Origin: Chrysogorgia sp. JL179-B06
Lineage: Eukaryota; Cnidaria; Anthozoa; Scleralcyonacea; Chrysogorgiidae
Reading direction: 5' to 3'
DNA length: 64,000 nt
NCBI GenBank assembly: GCA_035772405.1
Contig: JAYKKM010000450.1
Coordinates: 3,322,501 to 3,386,500, forward strand
Shown one piece after another: positions 39,187 through 51,854 of this stretch (position 1 is the first letter of the stretch; every line of letters begins with the position of its first letter). A program made the translations under genes and the position numbers. Below the pieces are notes generated by a model. The model had not been told where the DNA came from. It was given only the letters and a program-made list of their open reading frames with translations, and made no database searches.

Positions 39187-39373
39187 CAATAATATATAAT
39201 TATATAATTATATATAATTATATAATTAATTATATATAATTATACAATTAATTATATTTAATTATATATAATTATAATTATATATAATTAATTATATAAT
39301 TTTTATAATTATATAATTATATAATTATATATAATTATATAATTATTATTAATTATATATAATTATATAATTA
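39187..39373. repeat. AT-rich satellite (TATATAATTA-type)
   Basis: An irregular array of ATAATTATAT units, almost pure A/T over about 185 bp. Confidence 0.95.
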
Positions 39374-39800
39374 CGTGATCAATCGACGAAGCTAAACCGT
39401 TTATCTCGAAATCCAAGTAAACCATGGCATGGCGTCTGCGAGCAAGGAGTGATGAAATAAATTATTTGATCTGTATGCACTTCTTAGGTATATTGAGTAG
39501 AGGGCACTGAAACTATGTAAACTATGGCAGTTGACACATGCATGCCTAGTGAGGACCACGCATCATGACATCACAGGAACTACAAGCGTCTGTGTAGCGT
39601 TAGATTTTAGTGCGATTATCTTTCGCGCATCGCGCATTCTCGCTCAAACCAATACGAAACATATAAAATTTTCGACTTACACTATAAAACAAATGGTACA
39701 TGGTTTGGCATCCTCCTTGGAGTTTTGGCGCTTGGGATGGCGCTAGGGATGGCGCTATAGGGATTCCTTAGCGCCATCCCTAGCGCCATCCGTAGCGCCA

Positions 39801-39908
39801 TGAAAAAGTTTCATGTTTGATGGGGCACACAAACTTTGAACTCTTTGCCAAACGAAATTAGGGAAAGCAACTCCCTAATTTCTTTTGATACTAAAATCGC
39901 TACTCACA
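39801..39908 (+). pseudogene. LINE ORF2 C-terminal tail, copy 1
   Basis: Encodes MFDGAHTLNSLPNEIRES-like residues then NSLISFDTKIATHI, the end of a CR1/L2-like reverse transcriptase ORF, as seen on the minus strand at 41757-41880 (MYDGASIWNSLPKEIKES). It stops abruptly at CTCACATC where minisatellite resumes. Confidence 0.8.
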
Positions 39909-40361
39909 TCCCTAGCGCCATCCCTAGCGCCATCTCTAGCGCCATCCGTAGCGCCATCCGTAGCACCATCCGTAGCGCCATCCGTAGCGCCATCCGTAGC
40001 GCCATCCGTAGCGCCATTCGTAGCGCCATCCGTAGCGCCATCCGTAGCGCCATCTCTAGCGCCATCTCTAGCGCCATCTCTAGCGCCATCCGTAGCGCCA
40101 TCCGTAGCACCATCCGTAGCGCCATCCGTAGCGCCATCCGTAGCGCCATCCGTAGCGCCATCCGTAGCGCCATCCGTAGCGCCATTCGTAGCGCTACCGT
40201 AGCGCCATCCGTAGCGCCATCCCTAGCGCCATCCCTAGCGCCATCCGTAGCGCCATCCCTAGCGCCATCCGTAGCGCCATCCCTAGCGCCATCCCTAGCG
40301 CCATTCGTAGCGCCATCCGTAGCGCCATTCGTAGCGCCATCCGTAGCGCCATCCGTAGCGC

Positions 40362-40469
40362 CATGAAAAAAGTTTCATGTTTGACGGGGCACACACTTTG
40401 AACTCTTTGCCAAACGAAATTAGGGAAAGCAACTCCCTAATTTCTTTTGAAACTAAAATCGCTACTCAC
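40362..40469 (+). pseudogene. LINE ORF2 C-terminal tail, copy 2
   Basis: Nearly identical to copy 1 and truncated at the same base (CTCACATC). It differs by a small number of substitutions, including GACGGGGCACACACTTTG for the Asp-Gly-Ala-His region. Confidence 0.8.
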
Positions 40470-40722
40470 ATCCCTAGCGCCATTCGTAGCGCCATCCGTA
40501 GCGGCATCCGTAGCGCCATCCGTAGCGCCATCCGTAGCGCCATCCGTAGCGCCATGCGTAGCGCCATCCGTAGCGCCATCCGTCTAGCGCCATCCCTAGC
40601 GCCATATGTAGCGCCATCCGTAGCGCCATCCGTAGCGCCATTCGTAGCGCCATCCGTAGCGTCATTCGTAGCGCCATCCCTAGCGCCATCCCTAGCGCCA
40701 TCACTAGCGCCATCCGTAGCGC

Positions 40723-40860
40723 CATGAAAAAAGTTTCATGTTTGACGGGGCACACACTTTGAACTCTTTGCCAAACGAAATTAGGGAAAGCAACTCCCTA
40801 ATTTCTTTTGAAACTAAAATCGCTACTCACATCTTTCAATAAAATCGTATGAAAAGATTT
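40723..40860 (+). pseudogene. LINE ORF2 C-terminal tail, copy 3 with 3' end
   Basis: Same tail as copies 1 and 2, but it continues past CACATC into TTTCAATAAAATCG, the natural end of ORF2 and start of the LINE 3' region. Copies 1 and 2 therefore lost this part. Confidence 0.8.
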
Positions 40861-41242
40861 GTAAATGGATATGTTTCACTATACTCTTTCTATAGTTAAA
40901 ATTCTTGTTCTAGTTTACTTTCTTATTATATGTTACTATATACTATATTTTTATATTATATATTTACTATATGTTAACTATCCCTAGCGCCATTCGTAGC
41001 GCCAGCGCCATCCCTAGCGTCATCCCTAGCGCCATCCGTAGTGCCATCCGTAGCGCCATTCGTAGCGCCATCCGTAGCGCCACCGTAGCGCCATCCGTAG
41101 CGCCATCCGTAGCGCCATCCCTAGCGCCATCCGTAGCGCCATCCCTAGCGCCATCCGTAGCGCCATCCCTAGCGCCATTAGTAGAGCCATGCGCAGGCGC
41201 GTGTTTGACGTGTGACATGTGTGACATGTGTGGCAGCTTGCC

Positions 41243-41310
41243 ACACGTTGCCGGCAGATTTTCAGAAACAGTCGGCAGATTTTCAGAAACAGTCGGCAGA
41301 TTTTCAGTAA
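41243..41310. repeat. three-copy 21-22-bp tandem repeat
   Basis: CGGCAGATTTTCAGAAACAGT occurs three times in a row, the last one altered (CAGTAACG). Confidence 0.9.
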
Positions 41311-41756
41311 CGTAACATTTTCAGCTCGTCTTTGCACTCACTCGGCAGAAAAAAATTTGCCTTGCGGCCATGCGTAGCGCCATCCAGGGCCGCCGAGAGA
41401 CAGGACGGGCCCGGGGGCATGTAGTCTCACGGGCCCCTAAATGCCTCAGATTTGTTTGACGCCTTATTCGCGGGCTTCCCCGGCTACCCTCCCCTCTCGG
41501 CGGTCGGATGGCGCTACGGATGGCGCTACGGATGTAGAGTAACAATACTAAGTAGAAAGCAAGGGCGTCAATCCTGGGGGGGACGGGGGGATGTATCCCC
41601 CCACTTTTTGACCAATGTATGATTATCCCCTTCTGACTTTCCGCAAACGATGCAGTCATCCCCCCCACTTTCAGACACGGATTTTCGCGCTTGGTAGAAA
41701 GGTTAATAGATAGTAAAAAGCAAATACAAATTTACATTTTTTATGACACATGCATC

Positions 41757-43010
41757 ATTTTATGACATGAGTAGCAATTTTTTTCCAAAGTAAGACAGAG
41801 ACTTGCTCTCCTTAATTTCTTTGGGCAATGAGTTCCATATAGATGCACCATCATACATGAAACTCTTTTTCATGCTATTTGTACGTGGTTTTGGCAAACA
41901 AATGCCAGATGAGATGTCTTGTAGATTGTAATTTGACACCTTTTTGTACGTAAAAATGTTTGTGAGACTCTTTGGTCCCATCTTATTTAAAATGTTGTAC
42001 ATGATCTTAGCTTTTGCTCTTTTTCTTTGTGCTTGAAGTGGTTCCATCCCAATTCACTTAACACATTAATTTTGTGATCAATTTCATTTACTCATATTCA
42101 CTATAATCCTAGCAGCTCTGTTGTGAAGTTTTTGTAGTCGACCGTGTTGACTGTGTTTCGTCAAATACATTCCATACTTCACAACAGTAGTTAAAGTACG
42201 GTTGAACAATGGCATTGTAAACGGAAGAAGCAAGTCTCTGTCAACAAATCCCCTTAGACGTCGAAGAGCACCTAACCCTGACGTGATTTTCTTGCAGATA
42301 TTTTCTGTATTGCTTTTCCAGAATAAATGTTGGTCGACAGTTACTCCTAGTGTCTTGCACTCAAAAACTTGTTTAATTGATTCATAATTTATGGTGACGT
42401 TTGGTCGTATGGGACTGAGCCATTATTTAGCATTGATTTTGATCCGATCAACATAAATTCTGTAATTACTAAGTTTGTTAGCTATTAACCATTTCTTGAC
42501 ATTTTATTAAGTCTGAGTTCATTGCAATTTCGACATCATCTATCGTCTCACCAGAGGCTGTTAAATTTGTGTCATCAGCAAATAATCGGGACTCAGTTTC
42601 GTTTAAGCAGCATTCAGGTAAATCACTTATGTATATATATAATAAAAAGAATAACGGCCCTAAGATTGAGTCCTGTGGAACACCTCATTTCATTCACAGA
42701 TCCATTTACTTGACACTTTTGGCTACGATCTGTTAAATACGATTTTATCAGTGAAAAGGCTTTTCCTTTGATTCCGTATAGTTCTAATACCAAGTACCAA
42801 CGGTTTGTACAGTCTAACAATGCAGTTGCAGTAGAATGGAACTTGCGAACTAAAACCAAATTGATTTTCAGAAAGTAGCTCATTTTCGGTCAAGGAGAAC
42901 CTGCTCCATAATTTTACTTATAGCTGGTAATACAGAAATTGGCCTTTAATTTCCTGGCAAATTTCGATTGCCATTTTTATAGAGTAGTGTCACTCTCGCA
43001 ATTTTCCATT
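41757..43010 (-). pseudogene. degraded non-LTR retrotransposon (CR1/L2-like) ORF2 3' half
   Basis: On the minus strand: DCVNHDILL-like remnant, LELYGIKGKAFSLIKSYLTD, RSQKCQVNGS, then after a frameshift [12 protein letters not shown], the catalytic [13 protein letters not shown] motif, and further on the C-terminal RRLRGFVDRDLL, KLHNRAARII and the MKKSFMYDGASIWNSLPKEI tail. Several frameshifts and stops; dead copy. Confidence 0.85.
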
Positions 43011-43221
43011 CATTTGGAAAAGAGCAAACAGCCAAATTTCTTGTTTCCATGCAACTTATTATACTTTACAGCTGCGATTCCTTGGTTCCCAAAATTGGGG
43101 AGGGGGGGGGGGGGATATTAGGAAAATCCTAGATCTGACAGCTGTCAAATCACCACTAGACTGGTTTTCTAGCTAGGACTTATCCACCGGATAAACTATC
43201 CAGGCTTCGTATAACCAGCCG

Positions 43222-43690
43222 CAGATGTTTTATTTACATGTGAACTTTACAAGTTCACTTCAAATGAAATTTGAGGGCATGTTTATGATGATGCTAAAAT
43301 GTAGGCATAGTATTTGCCATGTTCAATTTAGCAACACATTTATAAAATGATTTATAATAACTATCAATTTCTTTGTGTCTCTGTGCTTTTCATGCATTTT
43401 CATGCATTTTCATGCACTGCTTCTTAAGTCTACATGTAACATGGTCTATCCATAGTGGTAATCACATGTACGCATATTTACATGTGAACTTTACAAGTTC
43501 ACTTCAAATGAAATTTGAGGGCATGTTTATGAAATTAAAAATGTAGGCATAGTATTTGCCATGTTCAATTTCGCAACACATTTATAAAATGATTTATAAT
43601 AACTATCAATTTCTTTGTGTCTTTCATGCATTTCCATTCATTGCTTCTTAAGTACATCTACATGGTCTATCCATGTGAAATAAATACAGT
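43222..43690. repeat. direct duplication of about 210 bp
   Basis: TATTTACATGTGAACTTTAC, GTTCACTTCAAATGAAATTT and TTTGTGTCT... occur in the same order at about 43222 and 43475. A further nearby duplicate (GGTGTCACTCTCGCAATTTTC at 42988 and 43747) comes from the LINE. Confidence 0.85.
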
Positions 43691-44084
43691 TTAGAGACAT
43701 CTCAGTGGTAGTCACATGTACGCATTGCGTACCTATTTTTATAGAGTGGTGTCACTCTCGCAATTTTCCATTCATTTGGAAAAGAGCATAGTGTAATAGC
43801 TTGATTAAAAATAGGTACGCTCAGACGTACATGTATCTACTGCCTGATGAATGAATGAATGAATGATAACTGTACGATATAGTACATTGAAAATTATATA
43901 TATTATATACATCACTCGTTAAAATGTATAACAATTATAAACAAATAATTTCCCAACGCAACCAGGTGATAAATCAGACATAGTTTGACGCTACTCTGGC
44001 TTTAAAAAGTTTTTTGAACGTAACTTAAAAGTTACTCACTGTCCATGACCCAACGTTTCGACACTCCAGTCACGCGAGATAGGT

Positions 44085-44280
44085 GAGATATAGGTGCGAG
44101 ATAGGTGCGAGATAGGTGCGAAATAGGTGCGAGATAGGTGCGAGATAGGTGCGAGATAGGTGGTGCGAAATCTGGTGCGAAATCTGGTGCGACATCTGGT
44201 GCTAAATCTGGTGCTAAATCTGGTGCTAAATCTGGTGCTAAATCTGGTGCTAAATCTGGTGCTAAATCTGGTGCGAAATT
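44085..44280. repeat. tandem array GTGCGAGATAG / TCTGGTGCTAAA
   Basis: Two related short-unit arrays in a row: about seven AGATAGGTGCG units, then about ten AATCTGGTGCT (or GCG) units. Confidence 0.9.
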
Positions 44281-44334
44281 TATATGTTGAAAGGATTTAA
44301 TATGGTGAAGGAAAATTTCGAGTGATGGAATACA

Positions 44335-44440
44335 TACATTTTAAGACCAAACCGGGACCAGTTGCGAAAAACGCAACTTCAAGGCCTTCCGGCTAGAATT
44401 GAACCCGCGACCCTGCGATGCCAGTGCAGTGCTACGAGTT
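44335..44440 (-). repeat. tRNA-derived SINE, copy 1
   Basis: On the minus strand it has a tRNA-like body with a B-box-like GCGGGTTCAATTCTAG, then GGAAGGCCTTGAAGTTGCGT, CGCAACTGGTCCCGG and TTTGGTCTTAAAAT. It matches 60085-60205 in opposite orientation. Confidence 0.8.
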
Positions 44441-44554
44441 TCAACATGTAGTTTGATCGAGTGAAATGCCAAATATTACCTATAATATACCCAAAATCTT
44501 ATCCCGGCATTTAATACCACCACCATATATACAGAACTCGTGACTAGGCTCTCG

Positions 44555-44646
44555 GCAACGGCTTCCGTAGCTCAGTGGTCACTCAGAGCAATTCCAAATT
44601 CCAATTCCAGCCGGAAGGCCTTGAAGTTGCATTTTTCGCAACTAAA
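44555..44646 (+). repeat. tRNA-derived SINE, copy 2, internally deleted
   Basis: GCTTCCGTAGCTCAGTGG (A box) then jumps into CCGGAAGGCCTTGAAGTTGC and TTTTTCGCAACT; the B-box part is replaced by a short AATTCC duplication. It ends about 150 bases before the coatomer start codon. Confidence 0.7.
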
Positions 44647-44797
44647 AAAAAATAAGAAGGGGCTGCTCTGGAACGATCGGGATTGTTGGGGCTGGTGAGG
44701 AGTTGGATGTGCCGCTGGAGACTGGGGATAGGATGCGTGGCAGCCATACGATTTCTAATCTTGAAGATAATTTTTCCCCTCGTATTTTATCGTCAAA

Positions 44798-47700
44798 ATG
44801 CAGTATTTAAGACAAGATAAAAAGGACGAAGAAGACAGTAAGTAGGATTATATATTGGGTTATATCAATATATGTTAATATTTCATTGAGAATATATTTT
44901 GCGCAATTTTTTAGACAAGGGATCAAATCCTTTTCAAGGCCTGGACAAAGCAACTGCGCTACAAGAGGTAGAAAATTGAATTTTAAAGTTTCGATCGTGT
45001 TGGATTTTATTGTAGTGGTTTCATCGATGATTCAGGGCCTTATTATTGTGGGAAGGGGTTACTGTACTGTTGTAGTCCAGCTTGATCTGGTAGGTGGAGG
45101 GGGGGGGGGGGGGGAGGGTGCTGAGCAAGGGAAGTGAGATCAGACCTGTGGCATGACCGAGCCAGGGTTGGGGACACAGCAGGGTAGCCCCCCTAGCTCG
45201 GCTCCTGTAAGCCTGCCAGAAAAATTTTTTTATACCTATTAATACCTATGAATGATATAGCTAATAATTATATGAATCATATATTTATGAATCATAATGT
45301 ACACCCAAATCCTAATGCTTGGCCAAGCCCAGGGGGGTGTACACCCCCTGTAAATCCATCACTGTCCAATAGGCCAGAGTGTAGAGTTGCGCAATGGCAC
45401 ACCTGAGATGTGACAAACACGCATTCCTGAAACATATTACGTGCCGATTTTTAGCACTGCTGATATTTTTCAGGCTACGAATACGATGGAATAGTAAGAG
45501 CCCAGATTGGAAAGAACTTCCCTGCACACTTGTAATCTTAATTAGGTCGCTGGCCCGCGCAATTTTTGATAAATTATAAATTTGCCGCGCATATTGTCTC
45601 CAATAATGTAGGAGATACATGTAAACAGGGTTCGAATTAATGGTGTGCAATGTGCAATTTGCACATCGTTTTCAAAACGATGTCCAAAAAAAAACAAATA
45701 GTTCTGACAAACTATAAGTTAAGTTAACAGTCCTATTTCCCAAAGATGGAAAAATTGTACATATTTCCTGCAGCCACGCAAAAATTGCTATTAAAATTGT
45801 AAAGAAAAGCCATAATGATCGATTGACGTCGATACCATGTTTTGCGTGTCTGCTCTAAAGTGCCCTGGGAATGAATCACTTTCCCGCACATGCCCGCACA
45901 ATTTCCAGGAGCTACCCGCACAAAATGGCGGCCGAAATTTGATCTCTGTCATGCATTTTAGTGATTTTATAAACTTTCCAATCTCTTAAACCAACAGGGC
46001 AACGGCAACCAAAAGTACCCCACGCCTAGCCTAGAATTTCTTTAGGCATTCAATTTCTTGCACATTATTATTTTGCTTAAATATTGAGAGGGACCACCTG
46101 GACGTTGTGTTTTCAGGGGGAAAATGCACATCGTTTTTACTCAACTAATTTGAACCCTGCATGTAAATAAGTTCCACGTAACTTGCTGCCGATCATCAAG
46201 TATGGCCGAGTAGTGCTAAAGTAGGGATAAGTATAGGACTAGGGTTTAGCATTAGGGTTAGTTGTCATAGGGATGGGGGACATCTATGAATACTTAATCA
46301 CAGCTCATCAGCATCATACTAAACCGCAAAAAAATCCAGTTAAACGTTGGCTGCACAAACGAAATTGACGGAGCACAACTTGCCCATGCAACTTGCAAGC
46401 TTTCCAATCTGGGTAAGAGCTTGATTTAAGTTTACAGTTGCCCGAGTGTGCCATTGGGAGACATTTCTGTGCCCCTGCATTTAATATTTTAATGCTTTGT
46501 CGCACCCAAGATTTCGGGAAATGTCCCCAACTTTGGTGGTCCCCAAAAAGGTGGCAGTTTGGGTAAGAAACTTTTGGTTCACCTCTCAGAACTATGCCTC
46601 TGATTGGATGGTATAAATTAAGAGTTGCAAACGTTGGAACCTACTATATGAATAAATGCTAATGCTAAGCCTAATACTAACTCTCATGCTAACCCAACTA
46701 AGCATTGTTCTGAGAGGGGAAGTTCTGTACAGCAATGTCATTACTACAGGTATGCAAGCTATATAGCCCAGCATATGCAATTGACAATGAAATAAAAAAT
46801 CAATAGAAATTACAATCAACAACATGTACAGTACATTATTTTATTGCTAAGCTTTTGCTATTGATACTAAGGGATAAATAGTTGTGTATACAAGGATATT
46901 TCGACAGTACACCAACGTTTTAGAGTACATGTATTCGATTTGTACTTCTACACTGCCTACATAGCACAACACTTCTATGTGTAACATATGAATGTGCTTC
47001 ATGTCTTTTTAGGCAAGGACTTTTAATGATAGTCCAATTGTTCCACGAAAATGCATCCACATTCTCACAAAGATTCTGTACCTATTAAATCAAGTAAGTC
47101 TTTTCTTTGGTCACAGAGAGTACCACTGTTTTGTTTGGGACAAGGCCTGTAGGCTGTATTACTGTACAGTACATTCATAATCTACTCTCTCTCATTTCAG
47201 GGCCAGCAATTTGGAACTACTGAAGCTACCGAAGCATTCTTTGCAATGACTAAACTTTTCCAATCAAAGGATGTATGTGTTGAATGTGTACTAGTTTGGA
47301 TGACTGAATTAACCCATCAGGAAAATATTCAAGCCTCTATTACTCAGAAAGTGTATCTGAGTAATAATATTAGCTCAAATATTTTGATAGACCTTAATTC
47401 TAACAATTGAGCTACTTGGATAGCTGATTTAGATTCAGATATTTATAAAATATATATTACTGTATACCTCAACTGTAAATTGTCCAATCAGATTTGTACG
47501 CCATGTTACCAGTCCAAATTGTCCATTGTTCATTTGTACTGTGACAGGTATATTTAGAAAGTACCCTGTCCCAAAGTTGGGATATTTAATCATCCCTCAG
47601 GGATTAATTTCATTGAATTCCCCTTGCTCTGGGTCTATAAATGATAAATATACTAATATATATACAGTATCTTCAATAATATTAATTCAAATGTTGCAAT

Positions 47701-50700
47701 ACATCAAATAACCAGACATAGTTTGACACTAATCTGGCTTAAAAATTTTTTGATCATAACTTTAAACGATCACTCCTGATGAAGACACTAGATTGGAGTG
47801 TCAAAACGTTGGGTCATGGACAATAACATTTAAAGTCACATTCAAAAACTTTTTAAGCAAGAGTAGCGTCAAACTATGTCTGATTTATCACCTGGTTGCA
47901 TTGTGAAATTATTTGTTGACATCAAATAACCTTCACTCTGCCATCTGAGTACCGTAGCTCAATGGTTGGAGTATCTCACTGGCGATCAAGTCATCGAGGT
48001 TATCGATTGAAAACAAAGATCTAATTCTCTAAAAGTCATTGAGCTTTTTGTTCAGCAGTTTTATTTCCTTTTCTCACTTATAGTAATTTTGTTTACTCAT
48101 TTTGTTTTAACAATAATGTTTGGAAATGTTTGGTTTCTAGCCAATGTTGCGTCGCATGGTCTATCTAGCCATCAAGGAACTATCAACTGTTGCTGAAGAT
48201 GTTATCATTGTCACAAGTAGTTTGACCAAAGACATGACGGCCAGAGAAGAGGCATATTGTGCGAATGCCATTCGTGCTTTGTGCATGATCACTGATGTCA
48301 CTATGCTTCAAGCCATTGAAAGATACATGAAACAAGCCATTGTGGATAAAAATCACAGCGTGTCAAGCAATGCATTGGTGTCATCTTTGGTGAGTTAATT
48401 GGTAAAGTGGGTAAAGGGCTTATGGTGTGAAAAACTCAGTTTGAAGTCAAATCTCTCACTTGAAAGAACTCTTGAAATTATAAAGATTGGCATTTATAAC
48501 TCTTCCTTGTCTCACTTACATGTAGTTCTTAGTTCTTGATGTTTTCAAAATTTTATTTTGTGATATTTACTGTATATACCATCCTTGTCAAAAAATACCA
48601 AAGTTACTTTTAGTTTTAATAATTAAAAATTATGGTCCATTGTACAGTAGCTACTAGAGGTGTGCTTCGGTTCATATTGACCCCTTATTCAAGGGTTTGC
48701 CTAAACTGTCAATCCAAATCTGATCTGATCCAAAGCCATAAAATTGTACTAGTCTGATCCGATCTGAAAACAGCTGCTCAAATCCGATCTGATCCGAAAA
48801 TATTAAAACACGTGTATATTGCAATAGTTGAACGAACTTCCCGAAAAAATAAATTTAAGAAAACTAATATACATTAATAATCTTGTGCAATAATAGTTTT
48901 GTGATAAAAACAATGACAAAAGTGAATCTAATGCAGGTAGAAAAGTACAAAATCCGATCCGAGAAATAAAGAACAAAATTCGATCCGAACTTAATATTAA
49001 AGTTATGAAAGTTTAGTCTGATCTGATCGGATCAGATTTGGATCAGATTTACCAGAGTTTGAGATTAAATTTTTTTGGTGGTATCCCATGTGGGTACCAG
49101 CATTTCTGAAGTGGTATCCCAAATGAAAATCTGGTATCCAAAATGGATGTATTACAATCTTTTTCCCAGAGCCTGTGTTCCTAAGGAACAAGATTGGATA
49201 CATTATACACATGTAATTATATCCTAATCCCGGATGTCAAACACTTTCACTAATCTGGACTCCAGACTCTGCGCGATTGGGCATTTATACGTGAAATATT
49301 TAGCGTGCTTTAGAGCTGCTTTTGTAAATGGGTACTGTACTAACATGTTCCTGACCTAAACTAATTTCTATGATGGCTTAGTTATATTGGTTAATATTGG
49401 TATTTTAGCATCCCAGTGGGATACCAAGGTTTCAGCATCTGGTATCCAAAATTAAAAACTGGTATCCTCGGGATACTGGGATACCGCAAATCTCGAACCC
49501 TGGATTTGCACACCTCTAGTACATGCAGCTACTAAATTTGCATAAATGATCTGATTAACTACAAAAAGCTATGAAAACTAATGAAATTATTGAGCAGAGT
49601 CTTACTGTAGTTAGCAATAGTGAAATTTTGCAATCTCATTTATTAGCATTTACTGAAAGATAGCTTTGATGTTGTGAAACGTTGGGTCAATGAAGCTCAG
49701 GAAATGGTTTCCAGTGATTCTGTTATGGTGCAGGTAGAGTGGCATATTGTTAATTATATTTCTACTGTATAAGTTGTTTTTGAGTCAGTGTGACAGAGTG
49801 TTTGATTTTCTTTACTTTGTTAGTACCATGGTCTTGGTTTGTTGTACCACATCAAGAAACAGGACCGCCTGGCCATTTCAAAGCTTTTGAGCAAATTCAC
49901 AAAGCAGTCCATGAAATCTCCATATGCATTGTGTATGCTGGTAAGTTAACAGGGACTGCTGAATGGCATGCCAGCAAAGATCACGGAACAGGCAGCAATT
50001 AATGCTGAAGTACACACTGCACTGAGATGTTGAACATGCTAGCCCCATGGCTTGGGACTCTCCAAGAGGTTTGGAAGTCCGCTGGCCAACTACACCCACA
50101 GCTAACTTTGCCCAAATTCATTAAACCACATACATGTAATAACACAGGCAATGCCACACCAAGGTCTGGTGTTTTCAGACTTCAGTGTAACTATGTAATT
50201 AGTAACTGAATACTATTATGTTATTATGAGATAAATACATGGTTCACGAACTATTTCCCTAATTATTTCATTTGTAGATACGCATTACTGCGAAATTCTT
50301 AGCAGAGGAGGATGATGGGTGAGTGGCTTGTGTTTGTCATCTTGGTATTTTAGTCTTCAGACAATTCTTAATACAGTTTATAATAAGTGCCTATGAATTT
50401 GTTTCTCTGAATTCTGTAGCACATCAAGCCCGTTGTATGACTTCCTTGAGAACTGCCTTCGACATAAAAGTGAGGTAGGTAGCAGAATAATTTGTTATGT
50501 CTTATAATGTTACCACAAGTGTGGTTTATTCCATGATTTTTGTTGTTGGTTTAGATGGTGATCTACGAAGCAGCCCGTGCCCTTGTCAATTTGAAAAATG
50601 TTGAGTCGCGCGACTTATGTCCAGCCATTTCTGGTAAGTTCCAGAATTATGCTACGTTACAAAACCAACTGAAAGGTTTACAGACGATACATAGACATGC

Positions 50701-51533
50701 AACCTTCAAGCTCAATCCCAGATAGTGATTGAGCTGTAACCTTGTCATTGCCAGTGAGATGTAACTAACCATTGAGACTCAGATGAAGAGTGAAGGTTAC
50801 AATGCTGTACTTGTTTGATTGATATAAGCATTGCCTATGATGCAGTCACTACCATAAACATAGCAAAAATGAGCCACCCCTGAAAATAAGCCCCCCCCTC
50901 GAAAATAAGCCCCCTCGAAAATAAGCCCCCCCTGAAAATAAGCCCCTCCCGAAAATCCAACTGCCTCGAAATAACTCCCCGAAAATAAGCCCACCCGAAA
51001 ATAACGCCTCGAAAATAAGCCCCCCGAAAATAAGCCCACCAAAATAAGCCCCTGAAAATAAGCCCCTGCATCTTAGCCTACCATATATAAACCCATGGGC
51101 TTATTGCCCTTGTTTTGTATCCTTATTTATACCATGATGCAAAATCCCATCCAAATAATAAGCCCAAGATATTTTGAAACACAAACAAGTCCTTTGAAGT
51201 TTACAGTATATCAGTAATGCTTGGGCATTTTTCGAAATGAATTATTTCCTTTTTTCAGTTTTGCAGCTGTTTCTCAGTTCTCCCAGACCAACATTGAGGT
51301 TTGCAGCTGTTCGTACGTTGAACAAAGTTGCCATGATCCAACCAGCATCTGTTGCCACCTGTAACCTTGACCTAGAGAACCTAATCACAGATGTGAACCG
51401 TAGCATTGCTACTTTGGCCATAACCACTTTGCTCAAGGTACAACATTCAAACTCCATGGTCTAAACTCAGATTTTTATTATTTTGTGTTTTGGATGCTCT
51501 GACAAGAGTTTGCTCTAAAGTCTATAAGCGCTG

Positions 51534-51587
<54 letters not shown>

Positions 51588-51611
51588 TAGACAGTCTGTC
51601 TATAAGTGCTG

Positions 51612-51643
<32 letters not shown>

Positions 51644-51806
51644 CACACACACAGACACACAGACACACAGACACACAGACACACACACACAGACACACAG
51701 ACACACACACACAGACAGTCACAGACAGTCACAGACAGACAGACACACACACACAGACAGATACACAGGCAGGCAGACACATAGTCAGACACATAGATAG
51801 ACACAT

Positions 51807-51854
<48 letters not shown>

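Larger units (their letters stand above)
39735..41195. repeat. 12-bp minisatellite TAGCGCCATCCG alternating with LINE tails
   Basis: Blocks of TAGCGCCATCCG / TAGCGCCATCCC occur at about 39735-39800, 39909-40361, 40470-40722 and 40979-41190, with small blocks near 41365-41385 and 41505-41535 in the opposite sense. As 12 is divisible by 3, long frames (Ser-Ala-Ile-Arg, Ala-Pro-Ser-Val and similar) stay open on both strands and are artefacts. Between the blocks lie three copies of a 107-110-bp LINE ORF2 end (separate entries). Confidence 0.95.

Noticed and set aside
39836..40727. Long Ser-Ala-Ile-Arg and Ala-Pro-Ser-Val frames
   Set aside because: Artefact of the 12-bp minisatellite; both strands and several frames are equally open.
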